NCBI GenBank assembly: GCA_937959145.1
Contig: CALGMC010000118.1
Coordinates: 1-21,158 of the forward strand
Direction of reading: 5' to 3'
DNA: 21,158 bases
Origin: an uncultured Chlorobiales bacterium
GTDB lineage: Bacteria > Bacteroidota > Chlorobiia > Chlorobiales > Thermochlorobacteraceae
The notes under the pieces were generated by a model. The model saw nothing but the letters and a program-made list of their open reading frames with translations, ran no database searches and was not told the origin of the DNA. This document shows, piece by piece, positions 1-7,069 of the stretch (the stretch's first letter is position 1; the number at the start of each line of letters is the position of its first letter). The position numbers were made by a program, and so were the translations under genes.

Positions 1-1
1 A

Positions 2-316
2 TTGCGTAGTTATGAAGAAGGTATCGCCGCGCTTTTGCCTTGCTTTTGGATTTATCGGGAAGTCGGGAATTTTATTTTCTCAAAGTCGTCGGTGCTTCCT
101 TCCTACAACAAGAATCCTTACAAGCGATGGATTGAAACCTATTCGAGTCCTGAATTCAGTGCCGTTGTTGATAAAATGCTCGCAATTACCGATGAAGTCG
201 GCAGTGATGCGACGGAGTCTACCCGCAGAAAAATGATGGAGGCGTTTGCGTATAGTTCGCGTTTGGAGTGGCTGTTTTGGGAGAGTGCGTATCGTTTGGA
301 ATCGTGGAAGCCATAA
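2..316 (+). CDS. tenA: TenA-like thiaminase II / aminopyrimidine aminohydrolase, C-terminal part (5' end cut by window edge)
   Basis: The open frame runs in from the left edge, so only the last ~104 residues of a protein of about 220 are present; the real start lies outside. Three stretches match the TenA family as I know it: a CFWIYREVG segment (visible residues 14-22), NPYKRWIETY (38-47), and a C-terminal FAYSSRLEWLFW segment (82-93) ending near SAYRLESW. The Glu at visible residue 89 sits where B. subtilis TenA has its catalytic Glu. TenA enzymes are cytosolic all-helical hydrolases that salvage the pyrimidine half of degraded thiamine. It reads toward the ribosomal cluster and is followed 43 bp later by a tRNA-Arg, so it has no functional link to the cluster. 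The family call is from recalled motifs; whether it is TenA or a TenA fusion cannot be told from this fragment. Confidence 0.85.
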   Translation: MRSYEEGIAALLPCFWIYREVGNFIFSKSSVLPSYNKNPYKRWIETYSSPEFSAVVDKMLAITDEVGSDATESTRRKMMEAFAYSSRLEWLFWESAYRLESWKP

Positions 317-318
317 TG

Positions 319-349
319 TTGGATTCGCTTGTTGTTCAATGTATTTTTG
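319..349 (+). promoter_or_regulatory. Candidate Bacteroidota-type promoter for tRNA-Arg
   Basis: TTG at 319-321, a 20-bp spacer, then TATTTTTG at 342-349, an exact fit to the TAnnTTTG -7 element described for Bacteroidota. Ten bases separate the element from the tRNA 5' end, which would put the transcription start a few bases before the mature tRNA. The same octamer precedes the tRNA-Gly at 10451-10523. No transcript data, so this is an inference from motif and spacing. Confidence 0.55.
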
Positions 350-359
350 CAGGCGTTTT

Positions 360-433
360 GCGCTCGTAGCTCAACTGGATAGAGCGTCGGTCTCCGAAGC
401 CGAAGGTTATGGGTTCAACTCCCGTCGGGCGCA
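360..433 (+). tRNA. tRNA-Arg (anticodon CCG)
   Basis: A full cloverleaf can be drawn by hand. The acceptor stem is GCGCTCG paired with CGGGCGC (one G-U). The D arm is closed by GCTC/GAGC. The anticodon stem TCGGT/GCCGA closes the loop CTCCGAA with anticodon CCG (391-400 region), reading the Arg codon CGG. The T arm contains GGTTCAACTCCC. The discriminator base is A at 433. The CCA end is not encoded (CGA follows), so it would have to be added by nucleotidyltransferase. It lies between the tenA fragment and the rplQ terminator. Confidence 0.96.
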
Positions 434-461
434 CGAAATTGCTGATGCTCTGATTGTCATC

Positions 462-497
462 TAAAAACAAAAAGGCTCGTTTTTTGGACGAGCCTTT
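462..497 (-). terminator. Rho-independent terminator of the ribosomal supercluster (after rplQ)
   Basis: Perfect 9-bp inverted repeat AAAGGCTCG (471-479) / CGAGCCTTT (489-497) with a 9-nt loop. Read on the minus strand the stem is followed by TTTTTGTTTTT (470 down to about 462), a classical U-tract. It begins 22 bp past the rplQ stop codon. In the plus direction the stem is followed by TGATATTT, so it is a poor terminator for the tRNA-Arg unit. Confidence 0.93.
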
Positions 498-518
498 GAT
501 ATTTCAATGGGTTTGCTT

Positions 519-995
519 TCAAGCGGTAGCGGTTGCTTCTTTTTGTTCGCCTCCGCTTTTGGCTTGCGACGCTTTTGAACCGCGAACACGGCGCGCACGG
601 TCTTGTTTTTGCGATTTTTTCACATCGGGTTCTGCGCCAAAGTCAACGAGCTCGATGTAAGCCATTTTTGCCGCGTCGCCAAGTCGTGGCGCAAGTTTAA
701 TGATGCGTGTGTATCCGCCATTTCGATTGGCTGTTTTATTTGCAACCTCGCCAAAAAGTTCTTTAATAACGGCTTTATCGCGAATCACTTTGAAGGCTTC
801 GCGTTGTGCGTGCATGGTGCCTTTCTTGGCTTTCGTGATGAGACTTTCGACGAAAGGACGCAACGCTTTTGCTTTCGTTTCGGTTGTGCGAATACGTTTG
901 TGGCGTATGAGTTCCGTTGAAAGATTGGAGAGCGTTGCGTGTCGGTGCGCGGTTGTGCGTCCGATTTTTTTAACAGTGTGCTTTTGTTTTCGCAT
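519..995 (-). CDS. rplQ: 50S ribosomal protein L17
   Basis: L17 is a large-subunit protein near the peptide exit tunnel. The 158-residue product has the family N-terminus (MRKQKHTVKKIGRTTAHRHA), the mid-protein LRPFVESLITKAKK segment (45-58) and the GGYTRIIKLAPRLGD...MAYIELVD block (93-118). Typical bacterial L17 is about 116-127 residues. Here residues ~121-158 form an extra Lys/Arg/Ser/Ala-rich tail. It is the last gene of the alpha cluster, 38 bp after rpoA, and is followed by a strong terminator. The ATG at 995 is the only sensible start because the conserved sequence begins there. Confidence 0.97.
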   Translation of the reverse strand: MRKQKHTVKKIGRTTAHRHATLSNLSTELIRHKRIRTTETKAKALRPFVESLITKAKKGTMHAQREAFKVIRDKAVIKELFGEVANKTANRNGGYTRIIKLAPRLGDAAKMAYIELVDFGAEPDVKKSQKQDRARRVRGSKASQAKSGGEQKEATATA

Positions 996-1033
996 AATTT
1001 CCTCTACGAATTTTTATCGATTGCCCTTTGCTT

Positions 1034-2026
1034 TTAGACTTCTTTCAAGCGATACTTTGAGGTATCCATGCCGAAGTGCAGATTTTTAGATTCTACCAAT
1101 TCCTTGAGTTCTGTTAAGGACTTTTTGCCGAAATTCTTGAAGTTTAACAATTCTTCTTCTCGTTTTGCGACGAGTTGCCCTAAGGTTTCAATTTCTGCTG
1201 AACGCAGGCAGTTGTGAGAGCGAACTGAAAGTTCTAAATCCTCGATGCGCGTCAGTAAGAGTTGGCGCATCCTTTCAAACTCGGCGTTATCTTCTTGGGT
1301 TTCAGGAACCGCCGTTTCTTCTTCCGTCGTTGGCGTGAAGGTGGCAAAAAGTTTGATATGGTCGGTGATGATTTTGCCTGCCATACTTACGGCTTCATCA
1401 GGTGCGACAGAGCCATCGGTCTCTACTTCCAAAATCAATTTTTCATAATCAATTTTTTGACCGACACGTGTATTCTCGATGCTGTATTTCACGTTTCGAA
1501 TCGGCGTGTAAATTGAATCCATCGGAATAAATCCAATCGGCATATTCTCGTGCTTATTTTCTTCCGCCGGCACATAGCCGCGTCCTCTGCCGACATAGAT
1601 GTCAATTTTAATCGTTGCGTTTTTATTTAGCGTTGCGATGTGTAAATCGGGGTTGAGCACTTCAAAATCGCCTTCAGTGCTTACAATATCCGCCGCTGTA
1701 AAATTTTTAGGACCTTTTAGCACCAAAGAAACAACGGCGGCACGCTTGCTGATTGAGCGAAAACGGACTTGCTTTAAGTTCAGAATAATATCCGGAACAT
1801 CTTCTTTAACGCCTTCTAGTGTTGAAAATTCGTGTAAAACACCCTCAATTTTAACGCCTGTGATTGCTGTTCCTGGCAAAGATGAAAGCAATACGCGGCG
1901 CATCGCGTTTCCGATGGTCACTCCATAACCGCGCTCAAGCGGTTGAGCAATAAATTTACCGTAATTGTTGGAATACGAATTGTCATCGAGTTCCAATCGC
2001 TCCGGCATTTGCATTTGTTGAATCAT
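1034..2026 (-). CDS. rpoA: DNA-directed RNA polymerase subunit alpha
   Basis: Scaffold subunit for RNA polymerase assembly and target of UP elements and activators. It has 330 residues, the usual length. The N-terminal dimerisation domain (~1-230) carries GNAMRRVLLSSLPG (39-52) and GVLHEFSTLEGVKEDV (62-77). A Glu/Thr-rich linker follows at ~231-255. The C-terminal helix-hairpin-helix domain (~256-320) includes SVRSHNCLRSAEIETLGQLV. Arg269 and Asn272 sit where E. coli has the DNA-contacting Arg265 and Asn268, so UP-element recognition is probably retained. An AGAGGAG ribosome-binding site lies 6 nt before the ATG, one of the strongest in the window. It lies 66 bp after rpsD. Confidence 0.98.
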   Translation of the reverse strand: MIQQMQMPERLELDDNSYSNNYGKFIAQPLERGYGVTIGNAMRRVLLSSLPGTAITGVKIEGVLHEFSTLEGVKEDVPDIILNLKQVRFRSISKRAAVVSLVLKGPKNFTAADIVSTEGDFEVLNPDLHIATLNKNATIKIDIYVGRGRGYVPAEENKHENMPIGFIPMDSIYTPIRNVKYSIENTRVGQKIDYEKLILEVETDGSVAPDEAVSMAGKIITDHIKLFATFTPTTEEETAVPETQEDNAEFERMRQLLLTRIEDLELSVRSHNCLRSAEIETLGQLVAKREEELLNFKNFGKKSLTELKELVESKNLHFGMDTSKYRLKEV

Positions 2027-2092
2027 AACGCTCCTCTTGAAAAATTGTGCAAGTGTTGAACAGCAACGCTTTTTACTACTAAGGTAACTCTC

Positions 2093-2704
2093 TTATTTTG
2101 AGTATAACTCAACAACTAACTGCTCATTGAACGGCTCTTGAACTTCCGAGCGTTCAGGTGCATTTAAGAAGGTTGCTTTCAGATTCGCCTTATCGACTTG
2201 AATCCATGTAGGAATTTGCGAATCGGGCTTCTTGTTCAACGAATTTCTAACGACATCTAAATTTTTTGACTTTTCTCGGAATTGAATCACATCACCCGGC
2301 TTTAATTGATATGACGGGATATTTACTTTCTTTCCATTCACAAGTAAGTGTGCGTGAGAGACAATTTGGCGTGCGGCAGGTCGGGACGCGGCAAATCCTG
2401 CACGATAAACGATGTTATCAAGCCGGCTTTCAAGCATTTTGACGAGGTTATCCCCAGTAACACCGCGCTGGCGCGTCGCTTTTTCATAATACGACCGAAA
2501 TTGACGCTCTAAAACGCCATAGATGTATTTCATCTTCTGCTTTTCACGGAGCTGAATCGCGTATTCTGACAACTTGCCTTTGCGTGATGTGCCGTGTTGT
2601 CCTGGTGGATTTGGACGTCTATCTAAATACTTTTCGTCTTTTGGGACGATAGCGACGCCCAGACGACGAGAAACTTTTGAGGTTGGACCTAAATATCTTG
2701 CCAT
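2093..2704 (-). CDS. rpsD: 30S ribosomal protein S4
   Basis: Primary 16S-binding protein of the 30S body, involved in decoding fidelity; in E. coli it also represses the alpha operon. The 203-residue length is normal. The N-terminus MARYLGPTSKVSRRLG has Ser where zinc-type S4 has Cys, so this is the zinc-free form. The S4 RNA-binding domain is seen from about residue 93 (LESRLDNIVYRAGFAASRPAARQIVSHAHLLVNGKKV). The gene follows rpsK after 30 bp. An AAAGAG sequence lies upstream of the ATG. The longer 66-bp spacer after this gene and before rpoA contains no convincing terminator. Confidence 0.97.
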   Translation of the reverse strand: MARYLGPTSKVSRRLGVAIVPKDEKYLDRRPNPPGQHGTSRKGKLSEYAIQLREKQKMKYIYGVLERQFRSYYEKATRQRGVTGDNLVKMLESRLDNIVYRAGFAASRPAARQIVSHAHLLVNGKKVNIPSYQLKPGDVIQFREKSKNLDVVRNSLNKKPDSQIPTWIQVDKANLKATFLNAPERSEVQEPFNEQLVVELYSK

Positions 2705-2734
2705 TTCAACTCTTTCAATCAGGTTTGTGATTTG

Positions 2735-3136
2735 TTAGACTCTTCTGCGTTTTGGTGGGCGGCAACCGTTGTGCGGAAGCGGCGTAATGTCGCGAATTGA
2801 ACGCACTTCCAACCCTGCAACTTGCAAGGAGCGAACCGCGGCGTCGCGTCCCGAACCAGGACCTTTAATTAAAACGTCAACCTTTCTCATTCCTAACTCT
2901 GCCGCTTCACGCGCCGCCGCTTCTGCGGTAACTTGTGCGGCATATGGCGTGTTTTTCTTTGAGCCTTTGAAGCCGTTCTTGCCTGCCGTTGACCATGCAA
3001 CCGTGTTGCCCGACATATCCGTAATGGTTACGAGCACGTTGTTGAAGGTCGCCTTGATATGTGCCAATCCTTCGGGCGACACGTTGATTTTCTTTTTCTT
3101 TTTTGCCGCGGCGGTTGATGTATTCGTCGTTGCCAT
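2735..3136 (-). CDS. rpsK: 30S ribosomal protein S11
   Basis: Small-subunit platform protein that contacts 16S rRNA and the mRNA exit region. The 133-residue sequence has the family core GLAHIKATFNNVLVTITD (23-40), GFKGSKKNTPYAAQ and the highly conserved end ITPLPHNGCRPPKRRRV. The first ~17 residues (Thr/Ala then five Lys in a row) are a low-complexity leader, longer than the E. coli N-terminus. It is positioned in the universal order rpsM-rpsK-rpsD, 23 bp after rpsM. Confidence 0.97.
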   Translation of the reverse strand: MATTNTSTAAAKKKKKINVSPEGLAHIKATFNNVLVTITDMSGNTVAWSTAGKNGFKGSKKNTPYAAQVTAEAAAREAAELGMRKVDVLIKGPGSGRDAAVRSLQVAGLEVRSIRDITPLPHNGCRPPKRRRV

Positions 3137-3159
3137 TTGCTATATCAAAAGTTTAGTGA

Positions 3160-3540
3160 TTATTTCTTTGCTGCCGCTTTCTTCTTACCTGCAACGGTCT
3201 TGCGCTTACCTTTGCGTGTGCGGGCATTTGTGCGCGTGCGCTGTCCTCTGACGGGCAATCCTCTGCGATGGCGCAACCCACGATAGCAACCAATATCCAT
3301 CAATCGCTTGATGGCGAGTTGTTGTTCGCTTCTGGCTTGTCCTTCAACCTTATACTCATTGGTAATGATGTTCCGAATTAGGCTTGCTTCTTCGTCCGTC
3401 AATTCGGCGATTTTGCGATTTTCATCAATGCCCGCTTTTGCTAAAATTTTTTTAGCGGTCGTATCGCCAATGCCATAGATGTAGGTTAAGCCGATAACGG
3501 CACGCTTGTTTCTGGGAAGGTCAACGCCTGCAACTCTCAT
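3160..3540 (-). CDS. rpsM: 30S ribosomal protein S13
   Basis: Head protein of the small subunit that contacts the P-site tRNA and bridges to the 50S. The 126 residues begin MRVAGVDLPRNKRAVIGLTYIYGIG and include the helix-turn GLRHRRGLPVRGQRTRTNARTRKGKRK (94-120), the tRNA-contacting tail. The last ~10 residues are an added Lys/Ala run. A good TAGGAGA site lies 8 nt before the ATG and overlaps the end of rpmJ, so translation of the two is probably coupled. It is the first gene of the classical alpha operon. Confidence 0.97.
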   Translation of the reverse strand: MRVAGVDLPRNKRAVIGLTYIYGIGDTTAKKILAKAGIDENRKIAELTDEEASLIRNIITNEYKVEGQARSEQQLAIKRLMDIGCYRGLRHRRGLPVRGQRTRTNARTRKGKRKTVAGKKKAAAKK

Positions 3541-3553
3541 TCTTTATCTCCTA

Positions 3554-3670
3554 TTATCCTTGACGCTGTTTATGGTTTGGGTTCTTCTTGCAAATCACAA
3601 GAATTTTTCCTTTTCGGCGAATGATTTTGCACGATTCGCAACGCTTTTTTAATGACGACACGAGCTTCAT
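3554..3670 (-). CDS. rpmJ: 50S ribosomal protein L36
   Basis: A 38-codon gene that is easy to miss because of its size. Translation gives MKLVSSLKKRCESCKIIRRK and ends NPKHKQRQG, the classic L36 sequence. Cys11, Cys14, Cys27 and His33 form the zinc site, so this is the zinc-containing (C+) form. L36 is a late large-subunit protein that stabilises 23S rRNA near the base of the stalk. It lies between infA and rpsM, the usual place. The ATG at 3670 is preceded by an AT-rich 106-bp spacer with a promoter-like pair. The TAA is 13 bp before the rpsM start. Confidence 0.97.
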   Translation of the reverse strand: MKLVSSLKKRCESCKIIRRKGKILVICKKNPNHKQRQG

Positions 3671-3713
3671 AATCGTTCAAATTTTAGTTTCCTTTGTAAA
3701 AAAGGGCGGCTAA

Positions 3714-3741
3714 TTTATACTTTTTTTAATTTTTTTCCAAA
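3714..3741 (-). promoter_or_regulatory. Possible internal promoter for rpmJ and the alpha genes
   Basis: The 106-bp infA-rpmJ spacer is the most AT-rich gap in the cluster. On the minus strand it holds TTTGGA (3736-3741), a 16-bp A-rich spacer and TATAAA (3714-3719), about 45 bp before the rpmJ ATG. This fits a loose -35/-10 pair and would place a start before the alpha genes. It does not fit the TAnnTTTG pattern seen before the tRNAs, so confidence is low. Confidence 0.3.
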
Positions 3742-3776
3742 ACTTTCAGATACTAATTCTACAAAAATCTTCTAAG

Positions 3777-3995
3777 TTACTTAAATCGATACGTGATTCT
3801 TCCTTTGGTCAAATCATATGGCGATACTTGAACTCTCACGCGGTCGCCCGGTAGAATCTTAATGAAGTTCATTCTCATCTTTCCCGACACGTGCGCCAAA
3901 ATTTCAAGATTATTTTCCAACTTGACCTTGAAACTTGCGTTTGGTAACGCTTCGAGAATCACGCCATCAAGTTCAATCGCTTCTTCTTTCGCCAA
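3777..3995 (-). CDS. infA: Translation initiation factor IF-1
   Basis: IF-1 is an OB-fold protein that occupies the A site of the 30S subunit during initiation. The 72-residue product has the family length and the hallmark segments IELDGVILEALPNASFKVKLEN, HVSGKMRMNFIKILPGDRV and the terminal YDLTKGRITYRFK. The conserved MAKEE start maps to a TTG codon at 3993-3995. No in-frame ATG or GTG lies between it and the upstream map stop, so TTG initiation is the only choice. No Shine-Dalgarno sequence is visible. It follows map by 22 bp. Confidence 0.96.
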   Translation of the reverse strand: MAKEEAIELDGVILEALPNASFKVKLENNLEILAHVSGKMRMNFIKILPGDRVRVQVSPYDLTKGRITYRFK

Positions 3996-4017
3996 GTTAC
4001 AGCAAGGGTTTATGTGT

Positions 4018-4851
4018 TTAACTCGCTAATTGAATTGTCGCGTCTTCTTCCGTAGCGAGCAAAGTCTTTGGAAGACGCGAGAGGGTTAAAATTTCGGCTT
4101 TACCTTTGCGCACCACAACGGTGTGTTCAAAATGCGCAGAAGGTTTTCCGTCAGCAGTTACTGCTGTCCAAGTATCGCTCAAAATTTTTGCCTTGCGCGA
4201 GCGTCCTAAATTGATCATCGGCTCAATCGCAAGCACCATTCCTTCTCGTAAGAAAACGCCCGTTCCCGCTTTGCCGATATTCGGCACGGGTGGCTCTTCG
4301 TGCATTTTTGTTCCGATTCCATGTCCGACCATATTCTCGATAACGCCAAACCCGAAACTTTCCGCATATGTCTGGACGGCGGCGGAAATGTCGTGCAACC
4401 GCTTTCCAACAACTGCTTCTTTGATGGCAAGCGTCAAACACATTTCTGTAACTTTGACGAGGTGGCGAACTTCGGGCTTTACTTCTCCAACAATGAATGT
4501 TCTTGCAGAATCTCCGTGATAGCCGTTCTTAAATGCACCGACATCGATTGAAACAATATCTCCCTCTTTTATGACGCGCTTTGGACTCGGGATACCGTGA
4601 ACGACTTCTTCGTTAATCGAGGCGCAAATTGACGCGGGATATGGCTTCGTTCCGCGTGCACCGCGCGGCACATATCCCAAGAAACTCGGTTGCGCGTTTT
4701 GACTGCGAATGTAGTCTTCGGCGATTTTGTCGAGGTCTTTCGTCGTTATGCCAGGGCGAAGTTCAAGTTGGATGGCATCAAGGGCTTGGGCGACGATTCT
4801 GCCGCTTTCACGCATCAATTCAATCTCTTTCTCGCTTCGCGCCGTTACCAT
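4018..4851 (-). CDS. map: Type I methionine aminopeptidase
   Basis: Removes the initiator Met from nascent proteins at the exit tunnel. All metal and catalytic residues of the family are visible: His85 (VVHGIPS), Asp103 (SIDVGAF), Asp114 (HGDSART), His177 (GHGIG), Glu210 (AIEPMI) and Glu242 (FEHTVVV). His184 is also conserved. At 277 residues it is slightly longer than the E. coli enzyme (264). The excess is an 8-9 residue insertion at 61-70 (VPRGARGTKP), between GY and YPASIC, plus a short C-terminal tail. It follows secY by 23 bp; adk, which often separates the two, is absent. The ATG at 4851 gives the normal N-terminus. Confidence 0.97.
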   Translation of the reverse strand: MVTARSEKEIELMRESGRIVAQALDAIQLELRPGITTKDLDKIAEDYIRSQNAQPSFLGYVPRGARGTKPYPASICASINEEVVHGIPSPKRVIKEGDIVSIDVGAFKNGYHGDSARTFIVGEVKPEVRHLVKVTEMCLTLAIKEAVVGKRLHDISAAVQTYAESFGFGVIENMVGHGIGTKMHEEPPVPNIGKAGTGVFLREGMVLAIEPMINLGRSRKAKILSDTWTAVTADGKPSAHFEHTVVVRKGKAEILTLSRLPKTLLATEEDATIQLAS

Positions 4852-4874
4852 CTGTATTACTTTTTCTCGTGTAG

Positions 4875-6212
4875 TTATGCGCTGACAGCCCCTCGTCCTC
4901 TCACACGACCCGTCTTCATGAATCCGTCATAGTGGCGCATTAAGAGATGACTTTCAATCTGTTGAAGCGTATCTAACGCAACGCCGACAATGATGAGCAA
5001 ACTTGTTCCGCCAAAAAACTGTGCGAAGCCTGGCGATACATTTCCATATTTCACCAAGAACGTCGGCAAAACAGCAATGATTGCAAGTGCGATTGCGCCT
5101 GGCAAGGTAATGCGCGTAAGAATGTTATCGATAAATTCTTCCGTGCTTTTTCCTGGACGCACCCCTGGAATAAATCCGCCTTGCTTTTGCATCGTATCCG
5201 CAACATCTTTTGGATTGAAAGCAATCGCCGTGTAGAAGTAAGTAAAAAAGACAATTAGAATTGCGAACAGAATAGCATAACCCCACGAATCATACGAAAT
5301 CCATGATGCGACTTTCTGCATGCCTTCGCTTTCAGGAAAAAATGAGATGAGCGTGCTTGGAATAAACATAATCGACTGCGCGAAGATAATCGGCATGACG
5401 CCCGCCGTAATCACACGCATCGGAATATATTGTGTTGTTCCTCCATAGACTTTGCGTCCGACAACGCGCTTTGCATACTGCACAGGAATTCGTCGTGTGC
5501 CGACGGTCATTAGCACCACGCCCGCCACGATTAGCACCATAATGGCTAACACGATAATTTCAACAATCAAATTTTTGCTACCCGTTGCAACTAATTGCCA
5601 CTCTGCCACAAGCGACTGCGGGAATCGCGCTAAAATGCCAATCATGATAATCAGCGAAATACCGTTTCCTATGCCGCGCTCTGTGATGCGCTCGCCAAGC
5701 CACATTGTAAAAACCGTCGCCGCCGTAAGCGTAATCACTGTCGAGAGCGTAAAGAGAAACCCTGGGTCGGGAACGATTGATTGACCAAACGACGACGGAC
5801 TAGAAAGGCTCACGCTTACGCCCCAAGCCTGCATTGCGGCAAGCAATACTGTTCCGTAGCGCGTGTATTGCGTGATTTTTTTTCGTCCTTCTTCACCTTC
5901 TTTTTGCAAGCGTTGAATGACAGGCGTTACTGCACCCAGCAACTGAATAATGATAGATGCCGAGATATAGGGCATGATTCCGAGCGCGAAAACCGATGCG
6001 CGTTTGAACGCACCTCCGACAAAGAGGTCGAACAGACCAAATAAATCATTCGTCGGACCTGCACCTGCGGCGGCAACTGCGGCGGCATCAACGCCGGGAA
6101 TGGTTATATGAGAGCCGATTCGATACACAATTAAAAGCCCTAATGTGTAAAGGATTCGGTCTTTCAGTTCCGGAATCTTGCTGATATTTCTAATGCTCTC
6201 GACAAGTTTCAT
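4875..6212 (-). CDS. secY: Preprotein translocase subunit SecY
   Basis: Central pore of the SecYEG channel in the inner membrane. The 445 residues carry the family's repeated hydrophobic segments (ten expected). TM1 begins at ~20 (RILYTLGLLIVYRIGSH). The ITIPGVD segment and the plug/TM2 region (LFVGGAFKRASVFALGIMPYISASIIIQLL) follow. Later segments include GIGNGISLIIMIGILARFP and VFFTYFYTAIAFNP. The cytosolic C-terminus is short and basic (HYDGFMKTGRVRGRGA). The N-terminus closely resembles Chlorobium-type SecY as I recall it. It sits 11 bp after rplO, the standard end of spc. Confidence 0.98.
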   Translation of the reverse strand: MKLVESIRNISKIPELKDRILYTLGLLIVYRIGSHITIPGVDAAAVAAAGAGPTNDLFGLFDLFVGGAFKRASVFALGIMPYISASIIIQLLGAVTPVIQRLQKEGEEGRKKITQYTRYGTVLLAAMQAWGVSVSLSSPSSFGQSIVPDPGFLFTLSTVITLTAATVFTMWLGERITERGIGNGISLIIMIGILARFPQSLVAEWQLVATGSKNLIVEIIVLAIMVLIVAGVVLMTVGTRRIPVQYAKRVVGRKVYGGTTQYIPMRVITAGVMPIIFAQSIMFIPSTLISFFPESEGMQKVASWISYDSWGYAILFAILIVFFTYFYTAIAFNPKDVADTMQKQGGFIPGVRPGKSTEEFIDNILTRITLPGAIALAIIAVLPTFLVKYGNVSPGFAQFFGGTSLLIIVGVALDTLQQIESHLLMRHYDGFMKTGRVRGRGAVSA

Positions 6213-6223
6213 CGTAGGTCAGA

Positions 6224-6808
6224 TTATTTTTTGACAGTTTTTGCTGATGCCTTCTTTTGTGCTTTGACTGCTTTCTTGTGTTCATCAACAAGTTTCTTCG
6301 GCGTCGATACTGCTTTTGCAAATTCAACATTTTTCATGGTGTTTGCCTCTGCAACGGTTCGATACGCGACCGTTACGCTTCCGCCCGCTTTTTCAATTTT
6401 TTCTTTGGCGGTTTCGCTGAATGCGTGTGCGGTTACATTGATTTTGGCAGTCAATTCACCTTCGCCCAAAATTTTGAGATACTCCGTTTTGCCAATCACG
6501 CCCAACTTGTTGAACGCATCGAGGGGCATATCGGAGCCGATTTTACCGCTTTTTGCCCATGCTTCTAATTGGGAGACATTGATTCCAATGACCGTCTTTC
6601 GGTTCGGCGGTGTGAATCCAAACTTAGGAAGTTGGCGGTAGAGCGGCATTTGCCCGCCTTCAAAGTTTTTGGTTGTGTAGCCGCTACGTGCTTGATGCCC
6701 TTTGTTTCCGCGCCCTGCGGTCGTGCCATTGCCCGAGCCGGGTCCACGCCCGACGCGCTTCTTAGGTTTTCTCGAACCTTTTGCTGGCGTAAGTGTATGT
6801 AAGTTCAT
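6224..6808 (-). CDS. rplO: 50S ribosomal protein L15
   Basis: Large-subunit assembly protein. The ATG at 6808 (MNLHTLTPAKGSRKPKKRVG) gives 194 residues. A TTG two codons earlier is also open, but it would sit only 3 nt from the AAGGA site, whereas the ATG is 9 nt away and matches the family start. The conserved Gly-rich block GRGPGSGNGTTAGRGNKGHQARSG and PLYRQLPKFGF are present. E. coli L15 has 144 residues. Here the core ends near residue 150 and a Lys/Ala/Val-rich extension of ~44 residues follows. It is 17 bp after rpmD. Confidence 0.97.
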   Translation of the reverse strand: MNLHTLTPAKGSRKPKKRVGRGPGSGNGTTAGRGNKGHQARSGYTTKNFEGGQMPLYRQLPKFGFTPPNRKTVIGINVSQLEAWAKSGKIGSDMPLDAFNKLGVIGKTEYLKILGEGELTAKINVTAHAFSETAKEKIEKAGGSVTVAYRTVAEANTMKNVEFAKAVSTPKKLVDEHKKAVKAQKKASAKTVKK

Positions 6809-6825
6809 TCCCAAAAATCCTTTCC

Positions 6826-7020
6826 TTAGTTGAGTTCTTCGACTTTAACGAGATGCTCAACCGATTTAAGTTGACCGCGCAATGCGGGGTTGTCAGTTCG
6901 CACAACTGAGTTGTTCGGATGAGATAGTTTGAGCGATTTCATCGTTGCTTTTTGATTTTTCGTGCAACGAATCATGCTTCTGATTTGCGTGATTTTGAGT
7001 TGTTTCTTCGTCTCTGACAT
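6826..7020 (-). CDS. rpmD: 50S ribosomal protein L30
   Basis: Small large-subunit protein of 64 residues. The family core is seen in LKITQIRSMIRCTKNQKATMKSL, followed by NNSVVRTDNPALRGQLKSVEHLVKVEE. The sequence fits bacterial L30 in length and in its place between rpsE and rplO. The 66-bp spacer upstream is unusual for this part of the operon. It contains a tandem 14-bp duplication (7041-7068) and a 7-bp hairpin overlapping the rpsE stop. No clear Shine-Dalgarno sequence lies before the ATG. Confidence 0.95.
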   Translation of the reverse strand: MSETKKQLKITQIRSMIRCTKNQKATMKSLKLSHPNNSVVRTDNPALRGQLKSVEHLVKVEELN

Positions 7021-7040
7021 ATCGCTTGTAAATAAGGCTT

Positions 7041-7068
7041 ATGAATTAAGTCGCATGAATTAGGTCGC
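7041..7068 (-). repeat. Tandem 14-bp duplication upstream of rpmD
   Basis: On the plus strand ATGAATTAAGTCGC (7041-7054) is followed directly by ATGAATTAGGTCGC (7055-7068), with one mismatch. It begins 20 bp before the rpmD start codon. It is one of four tandem duplications located just before start codons in this cluster. Confidence 0.9.
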
Positions 7069-7069
7069 T

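Noticed and set aside
2052..2072. Inverted repeat between rpsD and rpoA
   Set aside because: On the minus-strand RNA one position is an A-C mismatch and no T-tract follows directly; it pairs better on the plus strand, where no gene would use it.
2769..3251. 160-residue open frame on the plus strand opposite rpsK/rpsM
   Set aside because: It lies wholly antisense to two certain ribosomal genes, has no recognisable domain, and reads as a shadow of their codon bias.
6809..6814. TTG start for L15 two codons upstream
   Set aside because: Only 3 nt from the AAGGA site, whereas the ATG at 6808 has 9-nt spacing and the family N-terminus.
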